A program made the position numbers and the translations under genes. A stretch of 6,211 bases of DNA from Acidimicrobiia bacterium (GTDB lineage Bacteria; Actinomycetota; Acidimicrobiia; Acidimicrobiales; Ilumatobacteraceae): contig JAUHYJ010000228.1 of NCBI GenBank assembly GCA_030425785.1, forward strand, positions 1 through 6,211, given 5' to 3'. Shown in pieces: positions 1 through 6,002 of this stretch. Every line of letters begins with the position of its first letter. Within the stretch, counting starts at the first letter, position 1. The notes beneath the pieces are model-generated. The model saw only the letters and a list, made by a program, of their open reading frames with translations, was not told where the DNA came from and searched no databases.

Positions 1-357
1 CCCGCCGACGATCGCGTTGCCGCCGTAGAAGCGGTGCTCGGCGTCGAACAGGTGCATCGAGCCGCCGCGACCGCCGGAGCAGCCGTCGACCCGGCCGAAC
101 ATCTCGGCCATGACCGCGTCGCTCGATACGCCCTTCAGCAGCGCGTGACCGTGCTCGCGGTAGGTGCCGACGAGTGCGTCGTCGGGCTCGAGCAGCCGGA
201 TCACACCGGACGCGATCGCCTCTTCGCCGACGTACAGGTGGAGGAACCCGCGGATCTTCGTCTGCTGGTAGAGCTGGGCGCACCGCTCCTCGAAGCGGCG
301 CACGAACACCATGTCGCGCAGCAGGCGGCGGCGGGTGTCGGGGTCGAGGTGCCTCAT
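1..357 (-). CDS. pdhA: Pyruvate dehydrogenase E1 component, alpha subunit (5' part, cut by window edge)
   Basis: The first 119 codons of a thiamine diphosphate-dependent 2-oxoacid dehydrogenase E1 alpha subunit are present; the 3' part lies beyond the left edge. Seen: an RRFEE motif at residues 20-24, [11 protein letters not shown] at 37-47, YREHGHAL at 66-73, [11 protein letters not shown] at 95-105 and [10 protein letters not shown] at 110-119. These are the conserved N-terminal blocks of PDH E1 alpha that contribute to the ThDP and substrate site. The [10 protein letters not shown] block fits pyruvate dehydrogenase better than acetoin dehydrogenase E1 alpha, though acetoin or branched-chain 2-oxoacids cannot be fully excluded. 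The GDG...N Mg/ThDP motif would lie outside the window. Known for the family: with E1 beta it decarboxylates pyruvate and passes the acetyl group to lipoyl-E2. Start: ATG at 357-355, with GGAGGGAG at 371-364 and a 4-bp ATGA overlap with the upstream synthetase stop, so translation is probably coupled. E1 beta and E2 genes would be expected next, off the window. Confidence 0.93.
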   Translation of the reverse strand, partial: MRHLDPDTRRRLLRDMVFVRRFEERCAQLYQQTKIRGFLHLYVGEEAIASGVIRLLEPDDALVGTYREHGHALLKGVSSDAVMAEMFGRVDGCSGGRGGSMHLFDAEHRFYGGNAIVGG

Positions 358-2282
358 GACGTTCTCCCTCCGGACGACTCGGGACGTTCGAGGGTGCTCA
401 GATCGCCCTCGGGCAGCCCCAGTTCGCGGGCCCGCAGCACCCGGCGCATCACCTTGCCGCTGCGGGTGACCGGCAGCTGGTCGACCGCCACGATCTCGCG
501 CGGGGCGACGGCGGCGCCCAAGCGGCGTCGGGCGTGGGCCATCACGCTCGTCATCGTCTCGTCGGTCGGTTCGACGCCGCGTCGGAGCACGACCCGGGCG
601 TGGATCACCTGCCCGGCCACGTCGTCGGGCACGCCGTACACGCCCGAACCCGTCACGTCGGGGTGCTCGTTGAGCACGCTCTCGACCTCGAACGGGCCGA
701 TCAGGTGACCGGCCGTCTTGATGACGTCGTCGGCGCGGCCGACGAACCAGAACGCGCCGTCGTCGGAACGACGGGCGAGGTCACCGGCGAGGTACCAGCC
801 GTCGGCGAAACTGCGGCGGTAGCGCTCGTCGTTGCCGAGGTACGTGCGGAACATCGACGGCCATCCGGCACGGAGGGCGATCATCCCGATCTCGTCGGGC
901 TCGGAGATCTCGATCACGTGTCCGTCAGCGTCGAGAATCAGCTCGCCCTCGTCGTCGGTCCGGAGCAGGCCGGCCGTGATCCCGCAGACCGGGCGTCCCA
1001 TCGACCCGGGCTGCACCTCGGCGTCGTAGGGGTTGGCGATCATCATCGCCCCGGTCTCGGTCTGCCACCACGTGTCGCGGAAGGTGATCCCGAGGTGCTC
1101 GATGCCCCACCGGACCGCCTCGGCGCTGAGCGGCTCGCCGACGCTGAACGCCCGGTCGACCACCGAGAGATCGGCGTCGCCCACGGCCTCGGGACCGGCG
1201 TACATCAGCATCCGGATCGCGGTCGGCGCCGTGTACCAGACACCGACCCGATGCGCGTCGAGGATGCGGTACCAGCGGCCGGCGTCGAACTCGGCCTCGT
1301 CGACGACGAGCGTCGCGCCGACGGTGAGCGGTCCGACGATGCCGTAGCTCGTGCCGGTGACCCAGCCGGGGTCGGCCGTGCACCAGTAGACGTCGTTGCG
1401 TCGGAGCCCGAACACCGCCTCGGCCGTCGCCCGGTGCATCGTCACCGCGTCGTGGACGTGCTGCGCGCCCTTCGGCGTGCCGGTCGTGCCCGACGTGAAG
1501 TGGAGCAACGCCGGCGTCTCGGGGTCGGTCGGCTCGATGCGGAAGTGGTTCGGCTGCGACTCGACGAGCGTCCCGTAGGCGAGGGTGCCGTCGGCGGCGT
1601 CGGCCTGGTCGTCGACGTCGAGCAGGACGTACTCCCGCGCCGGGAGCTCGTTGCGCATCGGCGCGATCTTGCGGCGGTACAGCGACGACGTCGTCACGAG
1701 GACGGCGGCGTCACCGAGCACCATCCGCTGCTTGATCGGATCCGGACCGAACGCGGAGAACAGCGGGCACACCACGTGCCGGCCCTTGAGCGCGCCGAGT
1801 GCGGCGACGTAGAGCCGTGGGATCCGGCCGGCGAGCAGGAAGACGGCCTCGCCCGGCCGGACCCCCAACTGGCGCATCGCGTGTGCGAACCGGCTGGTCG
1901 CCACGGCGAGCTGCTCGTACGTGTAGGTGTCGCCGGGCGCGTCGGGCGCGTCGCGCTTCGCGAGGAAGCGGAACGCGACATCTCGGCCGTGCCCCTCGTC
2001 GACGTGGCGGTCGACCGCCTCGTAGGCGATGTTGACGCCGGCCCCGTCGGGGAGTCCGGCGAGCCGGGCCCGCAACGGCTCCCAGCCGCCGGACACCGAC
2101 CGGTCGCCTCGGTGGGTGTCCGGCTCGACGGTGCCGGCGACGACGAGCTCGCCGGGCCCGAACGCGCCCTCGCCGAGGTCGGCCCGGCTGCCGCCGACGA
2201 TCGGCGCGTCCGCCCTCAGGAGCGAGGTGAGCGGCCGGACGACCGCCGCAATTTCGCCGGCGGGTTCGGTCGTCGGTGCCAT
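354..2282 (-). CDS. acsA: AMP-forming acetate--CoA ligase (acetyl-CoA synthetase, AcsA-like)
   Basis: A 642-residue cytoplasmic enzyme of the ANL adenylate-forming superfamily. Known reaction: acetate + ATP + CoA gives acetyl-CoA + AMP + PPi. Seen: ATP-binding loop [11 protein letters not shown] at 263-273; [10 protein letters not shown] at 402-411, whose WWQTETG block with a pocket tryptophan is typical of enzymes for acetate or propionate; WYLAGDLA at 496-503; hinge region [11 protein letters not shown] at 515-525 followed by GPFEVE at 529-534; and [11 protein letters not shown] at 604-614, with K610 the expected catalytic lysine. All core motifs are intact. The body aligns with the roughly 570-residue AcsA type from about residue 67 (WEPL...[10 protein letters not shown]). 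The first 60 or so residues are an unrecognised extension. Start: ATG at 2282 with a strong GGAAGGAGAG 4 nt upstream. The TGA overlaps the pdhA ATG, which suggests a joint acetyl-CoA supply role. A short-chain acyl substrate other than acetate is possible. Confidence 0.92.
   Translation of the reverse strand: MAPTTEPAGEIAAVVRPLTSLLRADAPIVGGSRADLGEGAFGPGELVVAGTVEPDTHRGDRSVSGGWEPLRARLAGLPDGAGVNIAYEAVDRHVDEGHGRDVAFRFLAKRDAPDAPGDTYTYEQLAVATSRFAHAMRQLGVRPGEAVFLLAGRIPRLYVAALGALKGRHVVCPLFSAFGPDPIKQRMVLGDAAVLVTTSSLYRRKIAPMRNELPAREYVLLDVDDQADAADGTLAYGTLVESQPNHFRIEPTDPETPALLHFTSGTTGTPKGAQHVHDAVTMHRATAEAVFGLRRNDVYWCTADPGWVTGTSYGIVGPLTVGATLVVDEAEFDAGRWYRILDAHRVGVWYTAPTAIRMLMYAGPEAVGDADLSVVDRAFSVGEPLSAEAVRWGIEHLGITFRDTWWQTETGAMMIANPYDAEVQPGSMGRPVCGITAGLLRTDDEGELILDADGHVIEISEPDEIGMIALRAGWPSMFRTYLGNDERYRRSFADGWYLAGDLARRSDDGAFWFVGRADDVIKTAGHLIGPFEVESVLNEHPDVTGSGVYGVPDDVAGQVIHARVVLRRGVEPTDETMTSVMAHARRRLGAAVAPREIVAVDQLPVTRSGKVMRRVLRARELGLPEGDLSTLERPESSGGRTS
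364..371 (-). promoter_or_regulatory. Shine-Dalgarno site of pdhA inside the acs 3' end
   Basis: On the minus strand GGAGGGAG lies 6 nt upstream of the pdhA ATG (357). It sits within the last codons of the synthetase gene. It fixes the pdhA start and shows that pdhA has its own strong ribosome site in addition to the ATGA stop/start overlap. Confidence 0.75.
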
Positions 2283-2286
2283 CTGG

Positions 2287-2296
2287 CTCTCCTTCC
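2287..2296 (-). promoter_or_regulatory. Shine-Dalgarno site deciding the acsA start
   Basis: GGAAGGAGAG on the minus strand lies 4 nt before the ATG at 2282. It is the best ribosome site near the gene. It argues that the unusual N-terminal extension is translated and that a later in-frame GTG (codon 63, preceded only by a distant GAGG) is not the start. Confidence 0.75.
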
Positions 2297-2329
2297 GTCG
2301 ACAGGAGGCGCTGCCTCCACTTCCGACGG
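2295..2329 (-). promoter_or_regulatory. Two-part stem-loop in the acsA leader next to the ribosome site
   Basis: On the minus strand an outer pair CCGTCG (2329-2324) / CGACGG (2300-2295) encloses an inner perfect hairpin GGAGGC-AGC-GCCTCC (2318-2304). This gives 12 Watson-Crick pairs with a 5/3 nt internal loop. The outer 3' arm overlaps the first two bases of the acsA Shine-Dalgarno sequence. It could be a leader RNA structure affecting translation or, read as DNA, an operator. If transcription started inside it, as the weak TACCGT hexamer at 2331-2326 would imply, the outer arm would be lost. The structure is seen directly; function is inferred. Confidence 0.4.
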
Positions 2330-2342
2330 TACGACGGGCCGC

Positions 2343-2362
2343 TCCAGCCCAGCAGGGCTGAA
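2343..2362 (-). terminator. Stem-loop downstream of sulP, candidate U-less terminator
   Basis: The minus-strand sequence TTCAGCCC-TGCT-GGGCTGGA forms an 8-bp stem (one U-G wobble) with a 4-nt loop, starting 60 nt after the sulP stop codon. The core of 6 bp is perfect and G+C-rich. No T-run follows, so it is not a canonical intrinsic terminator. U-less hairpins have been proposed as terminators in actinobacteria. It could instead be part of the acsA leader. Confidence 0.3.
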
Positions 2363-2412
2363 TGTCACGGGTCGCATTCGCTGCCGTGCCGGCCGGTCGT
2401 CGGCGCGTGACA
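2363..2412. repeat. Widely spaced 7-bp inverted repeat TGTCACG / CGTGACA
   Basis: TGTCACG at 2363-2369 is matched by its perfect reverse complement CGTGACA at 2406-2412. The centres are 43 bp apart, about four helical turns. It lies in the gap between the sulP stop and the acsA start, upstream of the acsA leader hairpins. It might be a pair of half-sites for a regulator of acsA, but 7 bp in a G+C-rich gap can also arise by chance. The rest of this 140-bp gap shows no small gene and no convincing -35/-10 pair. Confidence 0.25.
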
Positions 2413-2422
2413 GATCAGGCCC

Positions 2423-4099
2423 TCAGGTCCCCTCGCGACGGCGATGCGCTCGCACGGCGGCGTTGATGGTCGGGAAGACGCGATCCTCGCCGAGCCGCTC
2501 GACCACGCCGGCCCGGCGCAGCAAGTTGAGCACCCGGGCGTTGGCGCGCGCCAGGCCGACGGTGCGACCGTCGGCCTCGAGCTGGTCGATCAGTTCGCCC
2601 AGTTGGTCGATGGCGGTCGTGTCGATCGACCCGACGCCCTCCATGTCGAGCACCACCGACGTCTCCTCGCCGGGGTTGACATCGATCGCGCGATGCACCC
2701 GCTGGGCGTAGAACTCGCCGTTGGCGAAGAACAAGGGCCCGTCGAAGCGATACACGAGCAGACCCTCGAGCGGTTGAGCACGCTCGTCGTCGACGTCGAT
2801 CCAGCCGTCGAGGTCGGGCGCCGTGCCGAGGATCGAGTCGTGCGGCCGAGCGGCTCGGTAGAGGGCGATCAGCAGTGACAGCCCGACCGCGACGAGCACG
2901 CCGGTGAGCAGGTCGATCCCGATCACCGCGAGGCAGGTCACCCCTGCCAGCGCGGCCTCCGAGCGGCTGAGTTCGGCGATGCGCCGGAACCCGCCGAGGT
3001 CGATGATCGCGAACGCCGCCGCGACGATCACCGCGGCCAGTCCGGCACGGGGGATCTCGGCGAGCACGCCGCGGCCGACGAGCAGGAACACCAGGACGGT
3101 GGCCCCGGCCACGAGGCTCACGAGCTGGGTCTTGCTGCCGAGCGTCGTTGGCACGAACGAGCGTGACGCGCTCGACGACATCGGGAACCCGCCCGTCACC
3201 GAGCCGGCGGCGTTCATCGCGCCGAGCGCCAGGAGCTCACGATCGGCGTCGATGCGGTAGCCGACCTTCGACGCGATCGACCGGGCCGTCAGGATGTTGT
3301 CGGTGTATCCGATCAGCGCGACTCCCGCGGCCGCCGGCAGGAGGTCGCGCACGTCGCCCCAGCCGACATCGGGCACCTCGAACGACGGCAAGGCCGCCTC
3401 GATCTGGCCGACGATCGCGACGTCGGCTCCCGTCAGGGCCACGACGGCCATCGAGATGCCGAGCCCGATGAGCGCGCCCGGCCACGTGGGCCGGACGCGA
3501 CGCAACACCAGGATGACGGCGAGCGCGAGGCCACCGACCCACAGCTCCGCCGCGTCGACCTGGTCGAGTCGCGTGACGAACTCGCCCACCCGGACGAACG
3601 GGTTGTCGGCGTCGATCGGCACCCCGGTGAACGGCTGCAGCTGGCTCGTGAGCAGCGTCAGCCCGACGCCGGTGATGTACCCGACGAGCACCGGCTTCGA
3701 CAGCAGCTCCGCGACCCACCCCAGTCGCAGCAGCCCCGACCCGAGCGCGAGCACACCGACGAGACCGGCGATGGTCGCCATCAGCGCCGCGTAGCGGGCT
3801 GGGTCGCCGTCGGACAGCTCGACCGCCGCCGCGGCGGCGAGGATCGCGGTCCCCGGCTCGGGTCCGATGCCCAGATGTCGGCTCGTCCCGATCACTGCGT
3901 ACACCGGCAGCGCGACGAGCGCAGCCCGGAAGCCGGCCGACGGTGGCAGCCCGCCCAGTTCGGCGTAGGCCATCACCTGCGGCACCAGCATCGCCGCGAC
4001 GGTCAGACCGGCCAGGAGGTCGGGACGCCACCACGACCGTTCGTACTCGCCGCGCCGGACGAGGTCAGGAAGCGAGGCGGCGGCCGACACGCCCACCAT
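2423..4099 (-). CDS. SulP-family anion transporter with C-terminal STAS domain
   Basis: A 558-residue inner-membrane protein. Seen: the SulP signature at about residues 30-57 (GLTVAAMLVPQVMAYAELGG then LPPSAGF), and many hydrophobic segments between 30 and 415, broken by conserved stretches such as GYTDNILTARSIA at 264-276 and GGFPMSSSASRS at 303-314. A soluble STAS domain follows at about 442-550, with DMEGVGSIDTTAIDQL at 485-500. Length is normal for bacterial SulP proteins. The GFPMSSSASR block resembles the Mycobacterium Rv1739c type more than the BicA bicarbonate type. The family also includes C4-dicarboxylate carriers (DauA), so the substrate is open. Start: the ATG at 4099 has GAGGGGG 4 nt upstream. 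A GTG at 4126 would add nine residues but has no ribosome site. It lies 45 bp after the ABC permease gene on the same strand with no clear terminator between, so co-transcription is possible. Confidence 0.9.
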   Translation of the reverse strand: MVGVSAAASLPDLVRRGEYERSWWRPDLLAGLTVAAMLVPQVMAYAELGGLPPSAGFRAALVALPVYAVIGTSRHLGIGPEPGTAILAAAAAVELSDGDPARYAALMATIAGLVGVLALGSGLLRLGWVAELLSKPVLVGYITGVGLTLLTSQLQPFTGVPIDADNPFVRVGEFVTRLDQVDAAELWVGGLALAVILVLRRVRPTWPGALIGLGISMAVVALTGADVAIVGQIEAALPSFEVPDVGWGDVRDLLPAAAGVALIGYTDNILTARSIASKVGYRIDADRELLALGAMNAAGSVTGGFPMSSSASRSFVPTTLGSKTQLVSLVAGATVLVFLLVGRGVLAEIPRAGLAAVIVAAAFAIIDLGGFRRIAELSRSEAALAGVTCLAVIGIDLLTGVLVAVGLSLLIALYRAARPHDSILGTAPDLDGWIDVDDERAQPLEGLLVYRFDGPLFFANGEFYAQRVHRAIDVNPGEETSVVLDMEGVGSIDTTAIDQLGELIDQLEADGRTVGLARANARVLNLLRRAGVVERLGEDRVFPTINAAVRAHRRREGT

Positions 4100-4103
4100 C
4101 CTG

Positions 4104-4110
4104 CCCCCTC
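4104..4110 (-). promoter_or_regulatory. Shine-Dalgarno site deciding the SulP start
   Basis: GAGGGGG on the minus strand sits 4 nt before the ATG at 4099. The upstream in-frame GTG at 4126 is preceded by CCGGCCGACC-type sequence with no purine-rich ribosome site, so the ATG is preferred. Confidence 0.6.
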
Positions 4111-4144
4111 GACGGCCCCGCGTCACACGTGGTCGGTCGGCCGG

Positions 4145-4924
4145 CTACCCGACGTCGCGACGTGTCGTCCTGATGATCCCTGCAGCGAGCGGGGCCACGA
4201 CCCAGAACAGGACCGAAACCGTGATCTGGGGCAGGTGACCGCCCCAATCGTTCTCGAGCACCCAGTTCCATGGGGTCGACATGTCGATCCACTCCGACAC
4301 CAGCGTCGACGCCTTGCCGAGCAACGCGACCGAGGCGGGGAGCGCGAACGATGCCGCGATCGCCGCCCCCGAGTGCTGCAACACGGCCCCGAGCGCGACG
4401 GCGGCGAGGACGTTGAGGAGTACGAACACCAGGTAGGACACGACGACGCCGACGCTGAGATCCGCCTCGAGCGCGCGTCCCGATGCCGACGCGACGACCA
4501 GGCCGGCCGTCGCCAGCATGCCGCCGAAGACGGCTCCGCCGGTACCGAGCAGGAGCGAGACCGCCAGCTTGGCGTTGACGACCCGGATCCGACGCGGCTC
4601 CTGGGTGAAGGTGGTCATCACGCTGCGCTGGCTCCACTCACCGGTGAACAGCAGGAGCGTGACGACGGGGAGGAGGATGGTCAGCCCGAACGCGGCGACC
4701 CGGAGGTAGCCCGCGTGGGTCTGCTCGAAGCCCGTCGGGCTGACGACCGGGACCAGCGTCACCGCCGCGGTCGAGAGCGCCACGAGGGCGAGGAGCCAGC
4801 GAGCGGCGCGGGTGTCGGTCGCCTTGATCCACTCGACGGCGACGAGCCGCGAGAACGGGATCGAGGACGGGCCTCGATGGGCTGCCTCGAGATCGAAGGT
4901 CTGCGGAGCGAGTGACGTGCTCAT
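4145..4924 (-). CDS. ABC-2 type transporter permease
   Basis: A 259-residue membrane protein. Seen: a short cytoplasmic N-terminus ending in the VAVEWIKATDTRAAR block (28-42). About six hydrophobic segments follow, near 43-62, 76-94, 120-146, 157-183, 187-204 and 232-251, and then a short basic tail (RTTRRDVG). The loop GEWSQRSVMTTFTQEPRR (95-112) between the second and third segments is characteristic of ABC-2 permeases paired with stand-alone ATPases in actinobacteria. Known for the type: two permease chains pair with two ATPase chains to form an exporter, often for peptides, antibiotics or lipids. The substrate here is unknown. Start: the ATG at 4924 overlaps the ATPase TGA as ATGA. There is only a weak ribosome site (AGCAGG, well upstream), so translation probably depends on coupling to the ATPase gene. 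The stop is TAG. Confidence 0.88.
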   Translation of the reverse strand: MSTSLAPQTFDLEAAHRGPSSIPFSRLVAVEWIKATDTRAARWLLALVALSTAAVTLVPVVSPTGFEQTHAGYLRVAAFGLTILLPVVTLLLFTGEWSQRSVMTTFTQEPRRIRVVNAKLAVSLLLGTGGAVFGGMLATAGLVVASASGRALEADLSVGVVVSYLVFVLLNVLAAVALGAVLQHSGAAIAASFALPASVALLGKASTLVSEWIDMSTPWNWVLENDWGGHLPQITVSVLFWVVAPLAAGIIRTTRRDVG

Positions 4925-5838
4925 GCGGCGGCCTGCTGACGCGACGACACATCGACGCCGGTGAGGGAGAAGAAGAGCTGCTCCAGACCGTTCGCCTCGG
5001 ACTGGCGTAACTCGGTGAGCAGCACCTGGTGATCCCGAGCGACGCTCGCCAGGAGCTCGGTCGTGACGCGACCGCCGGCGACATCGACCGTGAGCGCGTC
5101 GCCGGAACCGGCGACGTAGTCGATGCGGGCGGCGTCGAGCGCAGCAGCCAGCGCAACGAGGTCGGGGCTCCGGACGACGATGGTCGAGCTGACCAGCAGA
5201 TCCTCCAGCCGACCGGCGGCCACGATCTCCCCACCCGAGATGACGGCGAGATGATCGGCGGTGGCCTGCACCTCGTGGAGCAGATGACTCGACAACAGCA
5301 CGGTGCCCCCACGGTCCGCGAAGTGACGCAGAAGCGTCCGCATCCACGCGATGCCCTCGGGGTCGAGCCCGTTCGCGGGTTCGTCGAGGATGAGCGCCGC
5401 CGGGTCGCCGATCAGGGCTTGGGCGATGCCGAGGCGTTGGCGCATCCCGAGGGAGTAGGTCCCCACCCGCTGCTCGGCCGCGTGCGTGAGCCCGACGAGG
5501 TCGAGCAGGTGCTCGACCCGTGACGGGTGGACGCCCGCCATGTGCGCCGCGATCGTGAGCGTCGACCGACCGCTGCGCCCCGGATGCATCGCCGAAGCGT
5601 CGAGCAGGAGCCCGACCACACGCGTGGGGTTGGGCAACTCGACGAACGGTCGGCCGTCGACGGTCGCGGTGCCGCGATCGGGTCGCACGAGACCGACGGT
5701 CATCTTCAACGTCGTGGACTTGCCGGCGCCGTTGGCCCCGAGGAAGCCGGTGATGGTCCCGGGTTCGCAGCGCAACGACACGTCGCGCACGACCGGGATG
5801 TCTTGGTAGCTCTTGGTCAGAGCGGTCGTGGTGATCAT
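4921..5838 (-). CDS. ABC transporter ATP-binding protein
   Basis: A 305-residue cytoplasmic ATPase that powers the adjacent permease. Seen: Walker A GANGAGKST at 34-42, signature YSLGMRQRLG at 128-137 (SLGMR in place of LSGGQ, common in this exporter class), Walker B ALILDEP at 148-154, D-loop NGLD at 156-159 and switch histidine H185 in SSHLLHE. The usual Q-loop glutamine is not visible: the region reads VVGLLLDASAMHPGRSG (74-90), a form shared by many actinobacterial drug- or peptide-type exporters. Residues 215-305 form a C-terminal region with no catalytic motif. Start: the ATG at 5838 follows AGGGTGGG (5850-5843) and begins exactly at the conserved first strand (MITTTALTKSY). An open frame continues upstream to 6141 but reads as Arg/Ser/Pro-rich noise that crosses the opposite-strand gene, so it is rejected. 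The gene is first in the operon, ATPase then permease, with an ATGA overlap. Confidence 0.93.
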   Translation of the reverse strand: MITTTALTKSYQDIPVVRDVSLRCEPGTITGFLGANGAGKSTTLKMTVGLVRPDRGTATVDGRPFVELPNPTRVVGLLLDASAMHPGRSGRSTLTIAAHMAGVHPSRVEHLLDLVGLTHAAEQRVGTYSLGMRQRLGIAQALIGDPAALILDEPANGLDPEGIAWMRTLLRHFADRGGTVLLSSHLLHEVQATADHLAVISGGEIVAAGRLEDLLVSSTIVVRSPDLVALAAALDAARIDYVAGSGDALTVDVAGGRVTTELLASVARDHQVLLTELRQSEANGLEQLFFSLTGVDVSSRQQAAA

Positions 5839-5879
5839 GCCGCCCACCCTGAACCCGGGCAGCGCGTCCTCGCATCGGG

Positions 5880-5889
5880 CGGACGTCCG
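5880..5889. repeat. 10-bp palindrome CGGACGTCCG with nearby repeat of its half
   Basis: CGGACGTCCG at 5880-5889 equals its own reverse complement. The heptamer CGTCCGA occurs at 5884-5890 and again at 5898-5904, 14 bp apart. It lies 42-51 bp upstream of the ATPase start, where a promoter or operator of the ABC operon would be expected. It could be a protein-binding site, or chance in G+C-rich DNA. Confidence 0.35.
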
Positions 5890-5933
5890 AGATCCGTCGT
5901 CCGAAGGGACGCAGTGCGCGTTCGAGATGTGGC

Positions 5934-5966
5934 CGATCGTCGGTCGCGGTATCGACGATCGTCGAT
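5934..5966. promoter_or_regulatory. Candidate operator: 16-bp palindrome plus repeated half-site
   Basis: ATCGACGATCGTCGAT at 5951-5966 is a perfect palindrome. Its inner 9-mer CGATCGTCG (5956-5964) recurs in the same orientation at 5934-5942, exactly 22 bp away, close to two helical turns. The 5934 copy is itself within CCGA-TCG-TCGG, a shorter inverted repeat. The palindrome ends 22 bp before the TATGCT hexamer, so a bound protein would cover the -35 region of the plus-strand gene. The sequence is direct evidence; the operator role is inferred. Confidence 0.5.
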
Positions 5967-5988
5967 GTCGCACGGCCGGACCGAGCCG

Positions 5989-5994
5989 TATGCT
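5989..5994 (+). promoter_or_regulatory. Candidate -10 element of a leaderless promoter
   Basis: TATGCT fits the actinobacterial TAnnnT -10 consensus and ends 8 nt before the ATG at 6003. That places the expected transcription start at or next to the A of the ATG. There is no good Shine-Dalgarno sequence before this ATG, which fits a leaderless mRNA. The -35 region (around 5965-5971) is poor and overlaps the end of the palindrome. Confidence 0.45.
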
Positions 5995-6002
5995 CCGAAA
6001 GC

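Larger units (their letters stand above)
5839..6002. promoter_or_regulatory. Divergent regulatory region between the ABC operon and the plus-strand membrane gene
   Basis: These 164 bp lie between two start codons facing away from each other, so they must hold promoters for both directions. Seen: a 16-bp palindrome at 5951-5966, a second copy of its 9-bp half sequence at 5934-5942, a 10-bp palindrome at 5880-5889 and a -10-like TATGCT at 5989-5994 for the plus strand. No convincing -10/-35 pair was found for the minus strand, and no small gene was found. Regulation by a shared DNA-binding protein, possibly a response regulator encoded beyond the right edge, is inferred. Confidence 0.6.

Noticed and set aside
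2326..2331. TACCGT on the minus strand as a -10 element for acsA.
   Set aside because: It fits TAnnnT but no acceptable -35 lies 16-18 bp upstream and it falls in the arm of the leader stem, so it is too weak to list as a promoter.
2389..2396. CCGGCCGG palindrome in the sulP-acsA gap.
   Set aside because: It is only 8 bp of pure G+C, expected by chance in this composition, and it is not centred in the flanking inverted repeat.
534..2711. A 725-codon open frame on the plus strand opposite the synthetase and the end of sulP.
   Set aside because: It is antisense to two genes with clear families, its translation is rich in Arg/Asp/Val/His with no recognisable domain, and it crosses an intergenic region. 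Long antisense frames are normal in G+C-rich DNA.
4100..4126. Nine-residue longer SulP from the GTG at 4126.
   Set aside because: It has no ribosome site, while the ATG at 4099 is preceded by GAGGGGG at good distance.
4100..4144. Possible terminator between the ABC permease and sulP.
   Set aside because: No stem of useful length and no T-run could be drawn; only short self-complementary bits such as CACGTG are present.
3875..4915. A 346-codon plus-strand frame opposite sulP and the ABC permease.
   Set aside because: The translation is Arg/Asp/Gly/His-rich with no domain or membrane pattern, while the minus strand encodes well-supported membrane proteins.
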